Below are positions 24,653 to 36,300 of a stretch of DNA of 64,000 nt, piece by piece. A model generated the notes under the pieces. The model worked only from the letters and a program-made list of their open reading frames with translations. It did not search any database and was not told where the DNA came from. This stretch comes from Rotaria sordida. Taxonomy: Eukaryota; Rotifera; Eurotatoria; Philodinida; Philodinidae. The position numbers were made by a program, and so were the translations under genes. Every line of letters begins with the position of its first letter. The first letter of the stretch is position 1. Where the stretch lies: positions 1 to 64,000 of the forward strand of contig CAJNOL010000197.1 in NCBI GenBank assembly GCA_905250125.1. The letters run 5' to 3'.

Positions 24653-27600
24653 TGAAGAATTTTTATTTATTGATGGATGTTTATTTTCGTCATCATTTAA
24701 TATTGAAGTTGTTGATTGATTCATATCTTAATAGAAATTTTATTTTATATTTTTCTTTTTTATTATTTATAAATTTAATTATATAATGGATATTAATCAT
24801 GATCATCTCTTGAAATATCACTTTAGAATATGATGAAAAATATTTAAATTTCATCTTTCGGATTTAATAAATAACGAGAGATGAAGAAAGAAAAACGTGT
24901 AGGAAAATTGATATCTTATATTTGCATCATTTTCTATTAGGAAGAAAAAACTAATAAAAGTAAAATTTAATATTTGAAGTAATTATTTTAGACTATGCAA
25001 ATATATTTCCTTCCTAAACTAATATTCATATGTTCTTGTTTTATTCATTTTTAGTTAATTTGAAAAAAAATACGTAGTTTAATTTAATCGACTAATTCTT
25101 TTTTTGATAATTTTATCAGATTAAAATTTTCATTCTTATGATATAAATAATTTATATGCATACTTAATGTTATAACAGTTGATGAACTATTTTCTCGCAT
25201 AAGTAATGTTTCTGTAATTGTTGTATTATCAGTAACAGTAAGGGAATCATTTTTAAGTATTTGACAAAAATGTCGTTGAATTGTATCTTGTACACTTAAT
25301 TGTGTTTGAAGTTTATTTGTTGATGGTGGTGATGATGATGATGATATTTGTTGTTCATCAGCACTTTGCGTTGTAAGATTAGCAATAATTTTTCTTGAAT
25401 TTCTTCGTTGTTCACGTGTCGATGTATTATCACGAACTTAGAAAATTAAAAAAAAAAATTTTTTTTCAGCTTTTTTTTGTTTTTTGTTTTACTTACTAAA
25501 TGAAGATGTTTGATGATCAACACCAAAAAGTTTTTGTAAAATTGTTGCTTGTCGAGTATTAGCTGGTGTTGTAACTCCATGATATGTTGTTATTCGACGT
25601 CGTTGTTGTGGATAATGATGATGTACACGAGATTGTTCACGTCGTTTTATATATTCATTTGCATTATCTGAATCACCATTTGATGATGAATAAATTCCGC
25701 ATTCTTGATTTATCCAACGACGTAAATCTCTGAGAATAAAAAAAATTTTTCAATTTTATGAAATTCATTCGATTGATTCATACTTTATAAATGGTATAAC
25801 CATAAAGAAAGCTTTTGGATTAAGACCTAATGTAACTTGAGGTGTATTATCACGTCTATGACATGGTAAATCAGATATACGAAACCAACGCATTTCCTAG
25901 AAGAAAAAATTTCATTATACAAAAATGTCTATGAACATATAAAATAATTTTGACTACAAATAAAGCTCGGTAAACTTTGCTCGTAAGTAGCAACTCAAAA
26001 TCGATAGACCTTAATGCAAAGAATTTATCATGAAAAAAATTGGTGCTGTTTCCTAGGACCCAAAAAAAAGCATTTCTGATTCTTCACCATTTAAACGTGT
26101 TAACCTTCATTTTCTTATTAATAAATAAAGACTTGCATGTCGACATGGTGTGACACATAGGGCGCTTCAATCTTGAAGTGTTGAAAGGCGGTCTCTCAAG
26201 TGGAGATTATCCAAAGAATACTTCATAAAATAGGCAAACTAAAACCGTTTGACATGAAAACACTCCGAACGGTCGGATATCGATGAGATTTCTCCGAATG
26301 ATTAATCGCTTTTGATTCGGAACTGTATGCATCATTTAGATCCTCATGAGTTATGAATACACTGAAAAAAAATCTCCTGCTATTACTTTATTACTTCTAA
26401 GATGGTACATCGTTTAAATCAAAGTTGTAGTTCCATCAGGAACATCTAACAAACTATCTTTTGAATTTCGACTTGCAATTTTGCATTGCAATGAGTCTTA
26501 AACAGAATAGTATAACTGTATCTTGAGGTAGAAACGACGAAAAGATCTGAAACTTACAGAATAAACTATTCTGTTTGAGATGTATCTCCGTGCAAAATTT
26601 CAAGTTGAAATTCAAAAGTCAGTTTTTTTTCTGGTGTACCTGAGGTGGGAACTGTGACTTTGATTTAAAAGATGAATTATCCCAATCGTAATAAGGTAAC
26701 AGCAGGAGATCATTAGAGTGTATTCAAACTCATTAGGATCTTAGTGATGTACACTGTCTCCAGAGAAGAGTGATTAATCATTTAAAGGACTTACTCATAA
26801 GTTAGGCGTTCATGAAAATATAAGTTACGAGACTTTAATCTTCAATTTTGTCAATAATCAGGTATCAAGACTACTGGAATATTCTAAAAATTTCAGCTCA
26901 GACAAATTTGATTCTATTGTTTTGCCCGTAAGATATTTCTACTCTTTGCACACTCAATATCTCATATAAAATACATTCAATTGAACTGAAATTTTTAGGA
27001 TATTTAACCTACGGATTCTACATTCGACAGATAGGAATATATTTTTTTTTCATAACTTCTGAAAACTATGGATGATCATAATCCAATTTGTTGATTCTCA
27101 AACTCTTTCGAACTCAACATAAATATGTATCTAAATAGTTAAAATTAAAATTTTTATCATCAAGTTCAAAAACCAAAAAAAAAAAGTAATAATTTATAGA
27201 AAAATCTATTACTTTAATTTCATTTTTTGTTTTAGCAGCAAATTTTGTATCAAGTGGTACATGTTTAATAATATATAATCGAATAAGTTGTCCATTAAGA
27301 TCACGTTCTAAATATTGATTATCAAAAGCACGATCTTTCATATCAAAACCAACTTCTTCCATAACCTAAAAAAAAATATTTTTTTAAAATAAATTCAAAG
27401 TAAAAACAAAAGCAAATAAATATTACTTCTCGTATAGCACATTTCAATGGACTTTCATTTTCTTGTACTTTTCCTTTGGGAAAACCCCAACTTTCACGAT
27501 TATAAAATCCTCGTACAAGTAAAACATGTTCATATGTTGGATCTAATAAAACTGCACCATATGTTGGTACACTTAATTTATAACCACGCCAGCGTGATAG

Positions 27601-27984
27601 GATTGTATCAAGATTATGAACATAATCACGTAAAAATGGACAATGTAGAAAAACTAATTTAATTCAAAAAAAAAAAAAAACAAAAAGTAAAAATTTTTAT
27701 TTTAATGTTTTCTGTACTTTGTTGGGCAAATTCTTTTATATTGCATACATGTAAATCATTATAATCTTCACAATAGAAATCAATAAAAAACCAATGAGCT
27801 AATTCAACAGCAAATAATACACGAACAAGATCTTCACGTTGTTCAGCTGGTATATTAATAATAAAACGACTATCAAAAAACAAAACAAAAATATAATTTA
27901 TTTTTATTCTAATAGCATATAATCATACCTGCATAAGTCGTCTAAAACTTTAGCTGGTATTTGTTGATGTTGATCTGGTGACAT
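24181..27984 (-). CDS. DCP2: mRNA-decapping enzyme 2 (Dcp2), nine exons
   Basis: Exons are 27984-27929, 27869-27718, 27653-27427, 27365-27213, 25896-25784, 25729-25497, 25436-25164, 24726-24433 and 24380-24181, giving 566 residues. All phases agree. The N-terminal regulatory domain is clear ([16 protein letters not shown], then [11 protein letters not shown] and VPTYGA). The Nudix box at about residues 130-152 is intact: G-x5-E-x7-REVMEEVGF, with the catalytic Glu pair. Box B follows ([10 protein letters not shown], then [14 protein letters not shown]). Dcp2 hydrolyses the 5' cap of mRNA in P-bodies, committing it to 5'-3' decay. The C-terminal 250 residues are low-complexity (Asn, Ser, Gln). 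They end in a Trp-containing motif ([16 protein letters not shown]) that may be a partner-binding linear motif. Intron 4 (1.3 kb) is packed with repeats. The gene is head-to-head with Rubicon. Confidence 0.95.
26195..26265. repeat. Dispersed repeat family A, short copy 3 (DCP2 intron 4)
   Basis: About 70 bp match the 5' parts of the copies at 140-400 and 6360-6640: gagattatccaaagaatact, then ttcataaaataggcaaacta. The similarity stops abruptly near 26265, so the copy is truncated. Confidence 0.65.
26325..26765. mobile_element. Fold-back element with ~90-bp TIRs in DCP2 intron 4
   Basis: The left arm (agatcctcatgagttatgaa, then atctcctgctattactttat) pairs with the reverse complement of the right arm near 26650-26760, with the same blocks in the same order, about 440 bp end to end. 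There is no coding capacity. This is a MITE-like structure; borders are approximate and no target duplication was established. Confidence 0.6.
26876..27010. mobile_element. Short hairpin element in DCP2 intron 4
   Basis: The ends gaatattctaaaaatttcag and ctgaaatttttaggatattt are inverted copies about 130 bp apart. The same terminal motif occurs in the longer hairpin at 57855-58125 in NOP58, suggesting related elements. Non-coding. Confidence 0.45.
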
Positions 27985-28683
27985 TGTATAGATGATGATA
28001 ATATTTAAAAGAAAGGGACGGATGGAAGAGAAAAAAAAGAAGAGGATTTGGGAACTGCTTGAAAGATTTTTTTACATCTGAAAGACAATAAAATCATTAC
28101 GAAATAATAACGAATATTTATAAAAAGAAATTTCAACACATGACAATAATGAATAATCATGTTTTGACAGACGGAATCCTATGTTCGTGCTCCTCTCCAT
28201 ACGGATTGGATCAAATGATATATGTATGGGTAAAACATGGATTCACACACATGATGTTTACTTTTTTTCTTTTTTTTCCTATTCGAACTATTTTGGAATT
28301 ATTTTATCTATGAAATTTTTTCAGCCATTTTTAGATTGTATGGAAGACAAATATTTTTATTTTTAGGAATTTTAATAAAATGATTTTTGTTCTAAATTGT
28401 AGAATAATGTTGTAAGATACGTTTTTTTTAATTTGATTAGATAATTCTATTTTTAATTGCTAATAAAATTTTGTCATATTAAAAACAAAGAAAGAATAAG
28501 TGATAGATTTAGTTATTGATTTTTTTCTTTTGAAAAAAAGGATTTCGATAAATGAAGAGAGGAAATATTAACCTATAACACAAATTACTCGAGCAAGAAT
28601 CAGACTTTTCCGTTCTTTCCGAATATATGTTCAGAATTTTCTTTCGAGGTAAGATTGAACAATTATCATCAAATTATTTCGAA

Positions 28684-28835
28684 AGGTCTAAAATTTTCGA
28701 ACTCGATCGAACCGCACTTGAATACTCTCAATAGAATTTTCTATTCAGAATTGAATAGTCACTCCTAAGAAACGAGATGAGTTTTTTGTATTCGGTAACT
28801 AGCGGACCCTACACATTTCTCAGATGACTAGAGTC
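28684..28835. repeat. Dispersed repeat family E, copy 2
   Basis: This segment matches 14020-14175 in the same orientation. The opening motif (caaaattttc...gaacc) recurs immediately after the unit, at about 28840, hinting at a partial tandem duplication. Confidence 0.6.
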
Positions 28836-29259
28836 TGTCGGTTTCAAAATTTTCAGATCTGAACCCGACCAAGCTCTTGAGATTGTACAGAATACTATTT
28901 TGATCAATTTTATATTTCGATTGAAACCTATCAAATTTACAATGCGAAATAATTTTTATTGGTTCAATTTGATAGAGCAAAGAGTGCGCTACAAAGTACT
29001 CTATTGACCTTTGCATCATAGATCTTTTAAATTTCGTATTTTTAAAAGCAATTTTTTGACCAATGCTCATTTCTGTAGAAACTAGTTCTTTAGTGAAAAT
29101 ATATAGATGAAATTTCGCATTTTGTACAGAATTCAATGCTGTACAGTAATGCTGACCAAAGAATCGTCTGAATTGATATTCACCGTTCGAGCTTATATTA
29201 AGCCTATAAGGATGCTTTCGTGAGGTTAGAAATTCAATATCTCCACATAGGAACATTCT

Positions 29260-29530
29260 TTTCAGCTGAAACTTTTAGGATATTTTACAGACTATTGGAT
29301 CTGTGTAAGAGCAAAATTTCACTTCGAAATTCCGTTTTTTGATTATTCAGTATTTATGCAAAGCCGAATCGAAAAGTCAGTAAAACGATCCTAAATTAGC
29401 TTCAGAGGTTCAAAGGAGGCGAACACTCTTAGACTTTTTCTAGCTTCACGAAAGCGTCTATGTAGGTCTCATATGAGCTCAAACGGTAAGTGTCAATTCG
29501 AATGATTCTCTAATGAGTAGAAGTCGTTCC
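29260..29530. repeat. Dispersed repeat family B, copy 2
   Basis: This is a direct-orientation relative of 9685-9960; common blocks are the 'ctgaaacttttaggatattt' end, 'gttttttgatt', 'cagtaaaacga' and 'atgagctcaaac'. It is non-coding. Confidence 0.6.
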
Positions 29531-30307
29531 AAAACATAAACTAAGCAATGCAGTAAACTCACTATTTTGCCTTGTACAGATACAATTCTGCACTTTTTTC
29601 GCAAAACTTACTGATAGTTGTTCGATCTTATCCTAGAAGGAAAATCTGAACATACATTTGGTAATAGCGAATGTTTTCTGTCAAGACTTTCGCATCATAG
29701 ATTAATAATAGAAATTTTAATTTTATGTGTAATCGTGCTAATTTCTCAAATTTTTAATAGACTTTTATGTTTATAAAATGACGAAGACATGAAAGAAGAA
29801 TTGATTTTTGGTTAGTGTGACGATTATCTGGATCATTTCGAATATATTTCTATTATTTTTAAGAAATTTCTATGATATAAAGAAAGACAATTTCAAAATT
29901 GACATTGACTTGAAATAATATTTTTATTTACTGATATCAAATGTTTAAATCAACATAAATCATCAAATACAATAATCCGTATAATCTCCATTTTTTCAAA
30001 TATTCTGCTGTTTCAATGGACATCATCAGTTAAACATTTTATCGAAATATAATCCTGTTTTTTTTTTGTTTCATAAGGTTATAAATATCTGATTTAATCA
30101 TCTTGTTGATAGTATTTCTTTTTAGGTACATGTGTAATAGTAATAAATAGAAATATTATTTTTAAAGAAAAATTTATCATAAAATTAAAAAATAATAATA
30201 GGATGAAATAATTAACTAATCTAGATGGTATTTTTTTTTTGTAGATAAAATATCAATAGAATGACTTAATTTAATATAAACTGCATTTAGTTTTAATTAT
30301 ATAAAGA

Positions 30308-33300
30308 ATGAATAATTCGTAAGTTTAGTTTGATTGAATTCATTTTTTCTTTTAAAATATATATAAATAGAATTATTATTTTATCTATGAATGTATAAAA
30401 TAATTTAGACCTTCTTCTGTCAATAGTCTTCTATCAAATTTAAAATCAACAATTGAATTATTAATTCAATTTCGAGGTGATTCACTAACAACAAAATATG
30501 GTGCCATTGAAAGACTTCGATTGGTTATTTTGGCTATTCTAACACATAGTCTCAAACAAGTACGTTAATATTTTATCGTATAACTATTGTACATATGAGT
30601 GACGTAGATTTAACTTTTTAGAGAAAATAATAAGTTTTTCTTACAGACATATTTCCTTTCTTGAACTTTATCTTCTCAAAGACATGATATCTACTATTCA
30701 TGCTTCACTGCTTTTTGAATAACTTTCAATAGGAACATCATAGAGACCTGTAGTTTTCATCATTCAAGAGAAAAGACCTGAGACCATCGAAGTATATAGA
30801 AATTACAGTGGTCAACAACACCTGAACCAATCACATGAGTTTTTGGTGGAGATTTTCAAAAAACGATATTCTGATTCTACTTCTTTTTCGATCTACACAA
30901 GACTGAGATTCCTTAATTGTTCCGTTCGAAAGTTATAAGACTTTTCCTGATAGCTCCGATTCCAGCCAATTGACATGTGATCATCTGGAAAAGTAGCACA
31001 GTCGAAGTAATTTACCATCAGTCTTCATGCAACGAAGGAGTCAACATTTCGGAAATATTGAGATAATAGAGTCAAATCATTTCAAGTCTAAAAGCAAGTA
31101 TCACCATTGAATTCAGTAGTGTAAATCACCCTGCCTAGCTGCTTTTCCGAGTGGTCACAAGTCAATTAGTTGAAGTCAGAACTCTCAGGAAAGGTTTTAT
31201 AACTCTCGAACGGAATAAACTAGGAATGCCGGTCTTTCGTAGATCGAAAGAGAAAAGTTTTTTTAATCGATTAGTCCTATTAAAAATCTAAGTCAAAAAG
31301 GAAATCGTTTCAAAATATCGTTTTCGATATTTTTCGTTGACCCCAGATCTTCTCTCTTGAATGTTGAAAACTGCAGGTCTTTATGATATTTCTATCAAAA
31401 ATTATTCAAAGAACAATGGAGCACATTATATTTCGAAATGGATAGTAGAAAACTTTATTGTTGACTTATTGAAGAACGCATTAAATGCGCTTCAAATTAG
31501 AGTATACACTTTTTATAGAATAAATTATTTATTCAAAATAACATCAATTTTTTGTCAAACACAATCTAAAAGAAATGTTGAAGTCTAAGAGTAAAAATTT
31601 GCCTCCTCCACAGACTGTGGCAAACGTTAATATATGATCACAGGCAACATATGCATAATGTCTTTTTATAACATATGAACTTCTTCCTTATTACATATGT
31701 GAAGAATGGAGTAAAACAATGATGTAAAAATGTGTCCGAAAATAGATAGAATAAAACAATCTTTCTATGATTAGCAACAACAGTTACATCATGTTTCACA
31801 TTGTAATTCCGGAGAGCTTTTGCTAACAGTTTGCTATTACCTTCGGTTCACTGATCAGTGTATTCACGTTTTCATGGACATGTAAAATAAAAATTGCCAG
31901 ACAAGTTGTCAATTATTCATTGTCATCATCAAGATATCGAATATATCTGTACATTAGATTACATAGTTATACTTTTAAGTACTCATACAACATTCAGAAA
32001 AAAATAATAAGTTCATATTATTTTTCCAAACCTTTTTTTTTCCCGAAGAACAAATTTGTTTATTTTTCAAGGCAATATAACACTGATGATAGTTTCTTAA
32101 TAATATTTTAAAATTTTTATGTAAAACTTTATCAGTGAATTTTTTTTTCTAGTTGTACGAACAATAGAAATCATTTAAAATTTCAAGTCAAGATAATTGG
32201 ATAGAAATACTTTTCCAATGATTAATTATAGAAAATAATAGAAAAGTAAACTTGATTTTACGACTAAATGATCTAGTAATCATTGCCTAAGGTGTTTCAT
32301 TAAAAAAATCTAAGATTAAATGTGATTTCATCTAGGGTTCGTTTTTCTTTTTTTTTTTTTCTTAATAGAAATATAATTTAATGAAAGAACTAGGAGAATA
32401 CTTGATATGAAAACCAATTTACTATTTTTTAAGAGCTATTTCCTTTCTCTTCATTCATAATCTAATAGAGTTCTTCAAATTAATAGTGGATTAAATAAAT
32501 TAATGCGTGGGCAAATATAAAAGCTGTATCTCTTTATAAAATAAAAGAAAACTGATGTCAATTATATATTGAATACAAGAATTGCCTTTGAATATATTTA
32601 AAAAAAGAAAATAAAAAATAGAAATATTCCATATGGTAGTCTCATTTCTGGTTCATAGATCATGACATGTAATTTTATGATTCTTTGATCTAGTATCAGA
32701 AAAAATTTGAATAAATTTATTATCATCTCATGCTAGACACAAGCTATGACACACTTTATTTTCATTAATTTGATATATTCATATCAATAATGCATAGGAA
32801 TTTATAATCGATTTTATGTAATATAAATTTATTGGATTTTTTGTTTTATTCATGTCGAACAATTTCATACAGATTTCAAAGTGTTCAGTTGAGAAATATT
32901 AACTTTATACCTAAACGTCTGTATAAGTAATGTGATTTATTTTTTTTATACTAAAACCATATAGAATATGTTTTATGTAGAAAAAAAAAAATTATCTCTT
33001 CGATAAGTAATTTTCTTAATAAATGAAATCCTCCTAGGAAAATAAAGTATTAAGATATATTGTTAAAGCCTTCATTTGCATTGAAACTTATCTTGTATTC
33101 GAAAGATTAAAAAAAAAAGAACTTTGTCAATGGAACATTAGAACTAAGAAAGTATTATTAGAAATCTGAATAGATAGCTAGAATATTAATGAATAATTAT
33201 TTTGATCATTAACATATTAAAATTTGGATATTCATTATAAAAAATCAATAAAATTAGAATTATTAATAGAAAACATATATAGATGCAATAATTAATGAAA

Positions 33301-36300
33301 ATACAAAGTGAACGTGTCATGTATATCCGATGTAATCAATGTAATTAAACTAAAATAGACTCCGAATTATTTTTAATTACAATATTGATATTCTAAAATA
33401 GGATTTCATTTTTATTCTCTCTCTCTGTATAGATATATTTTTTTTTTGATAGAATACACATGATATCTATGAACAATTATGGCAATTAATTGTTCGTTTA
33501 AATGCAAATTCTCAGCGATATATTCATTTATTACAAGATATATATCATAAAGAAAATATTCGACAATCTGTTGAACAATGGATTGATCAATCGGTTATAA
33601 GTCAATGTTTATCTCAACAACTATCATGTGCTGAACATGATAATGATTTATTCGAACAATATTATTATCGTAAGTTTGTTTTGTTTTGTTTTTTTTTTAT
33701 TTATTTTTCTTTTCGTTTTTATTTATTCTCTGCTGTTTGAAATCAACATTTTTAAGATGATATTTTTTTAAACAGTAAACACATATATATACGTCTAACG
33801 TCGACGACCAATATAAGGACGCATATTTTTTGTAAAATGATGTTTCGAATCAGGAATAAGAAGAATATAATCACCATTACGAACAATATAAAAACCTGTA
33901 CCACGTTCATTACGTTCTAAGTATATATTGTCATTATTATCATTATTTAAAGTTTTTTCATTTAACACGAACCAATCTCGATCTTTAATATCATTGTCAT
34001 TGTTGTCATTATTTATATTGTTAGTTATTGATAATGATGATGATGATGATGAATAAAATGGATAGGCATTTGACATAGACGGTAGTATACAGCACATAAA
34101 TAAAACAAATGATAGGAGAAGTACGACGCGACTAGGCGACGAATAAAGTTTGTTGGCCGTTGTAACGAAGAAGAAGAGCATTGATTGTTGTTGAATACTC
34201 TTCTTCTTCTCTTTTTTTTTAATGTGTTATTGGACTATGTAGTTTGGCGTTCTTCTGGTTTTTATTCTCTGCTGACATAATAGAGAAAAAAATATATAAT
34301 CAAATAGACAGATAGATAGATAAGAAAAGAAATAGTGAATGATGGATTTGAAGTGTTATATTTTTATGATTCTCAATATATACGAACAAAATTCGTATTA
34401 TTTTAGTTCTCTCATGGGAGTAGAATATGATCTTTAATTGTACATGGAACGAGGAAATTTTTTAAAGTATAGCAAAAGATAATAAAAGAGTGGGAGTCAT
34501 AGTGGTGAATGTTTTATAGTAGGTCAAATTATATAAAATCATGTTGACTAATTTATTTCTTAATTATACTTTCTTTGCGTAGTTGTCAATGTTAATGGAA
34601 AGTATGCCGAACGTTTTCTTTTTTTTTTTCTTCTTCAAAAAATACTTTTACTTTTGTTAAATATTTAATAATCGAAAAAAATTGATTTTAAATCGATTTC
34701 AACAGAAATTGATTTTATCTTAATACTTTTTCTATAAGAATTAATGAAGACGGAAGGAAAAGAAGACAAGCGTGATCATAGAGTTTACGTATACTTATGA
34801 ACTATTATAATGATGATGATAAAGATAAAGATGCCATAAGAAAAAGAGCGTTTAGTAGAAGAGCATGGAGTAAAGAATTGTTTGAAAATTCTAAAACGAG
34901 GAATATGAAAAGAAAAATGTAGTGAGAAACAATAAAAAAAAAAAGTCATCTTTCAATAATAAAAAGAGATTATAATTTTTTCTTCTACTGTGTTTTTCTC
35001 TACTGAACAATACAAATCAAATCTTTCAATGTCTAACTATCATTTGCTTTTTTGTATAATCATGTCAGAAAAAAAAAATGATTTAATAATACAATGAATG
35101 ACACCAAAGATAGAATTAGGATTTAAAGAATTGAATAAAGCAGACGATAGTACTATAGACAAGAAGTAGAAGCCGAAGAAAATCATAGTCGGGTACCGGA
35201 TGTTGAATGCAGAAAAAAAAAAAAAAGAAAAAGATGAGTGGGTGTGGCAGAAATGATGAATGGCATCGGAAACGATAAAAAAATCAATGCTTTTCTAATT
35301 TAATATCTTTAAATGAAATTATAAAATCGGTAATCTAGCTCGTGTCATTTTTTTTATTATTTATTAATTGTAATCTTTTAACAATAATGAAGATTAATTC
35401 TCAAATGATATACATATAAATAATAAAATATCTAATAATTATCACCTATCAATAAAGAAAAATACAAACATTCATATTTATGATTAATAATTTTAATCAA
35501 TACAACAAAAGATCATATTTAACACCTAGATTTTAGAAAGACGCAATAAATTATACACTTGATATAATTAGTTATAAGTGTATGTTTGTTCAAGTATTCG
35601 TAAATTCTAGAATGTATTAAATACTTTGATTTAATACTAAAGATCAACTATGCAGACAAATAAACTTATAAAGTAGCTTAGTGTGCTTTCAGTTTTTTAC
35701 TGTTTCAGATCATTGATTTCTATCGTCGCGGTTTCTTGATTATCTGATAGGTTGTTGTCGAAAAACATGAGAAAATGATAGAAATCTCCGATTACCGGAT
35801 TTTTCTAGTTTCCATAGACAGAGTTGATCACTGGTTTCTGATTGGACATGACACATATTTCTTGACATAAGATGGTTTGTGTTTCATTGTGTCAAATTCA
35901 TAACTTATTAAATGTTAGCTAATATTTTTAGGATTAAGACATTAATCCTTTTTTTTTTTTGCCTTATTCATTTTAGTTTAAGTCGAAAATACGAATAACA
36001 TTAGCGGATGTTACGATGCCGTTCTATTAAGATTTCATATTTACTGATCTTCTTTATTAATTACGTTCTTTTTTTTTTCTAATGATTAAAATAAATGGAT
36101 CACATAAATTATTATTTTTTTTTTCTTTCTTTTCTTTTTTATACTTAATGCACTCGATTAATTCCTTCTCTTTTTATAATCATATCTCTTAAAGAAAGCT
36201 AAACACTAGAGAGAAATAAATTGTTTGTCCTTTTAGCTCATGCTTTTATGCGAAATTCATCATTTTATCATGCATTTCTTATTTGTATACGAACTGTTGA

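Larger units (their letters stand above)
27985..30307. other. Divergent intergenic region between DCP2 and Rubicon, 2.3 kb
   Basis: This region should contain both promoters. The central part (28600-29550) is mostly dispersed repeat: family E at 28684-28835, a segment at about 28900-29170 with weak resemblance to 37650-37900, and family B at 29260-29530. The ORF at 28828-29256 spans these repeats and is not considered a gene. Confidence 0.5.

Noticed and set aside
28828-29256. 142-codon minus-strand ORF between DCP2 and Rubicon
   Set aside because: It overlaps dispersed repeats that recur elsewhere without an open frame.
31361-31588. 75-codon ORF in Rubicon intron 2
   Set aside because: It begins inside the right arm of a fold-back element and continues into repeat family C.
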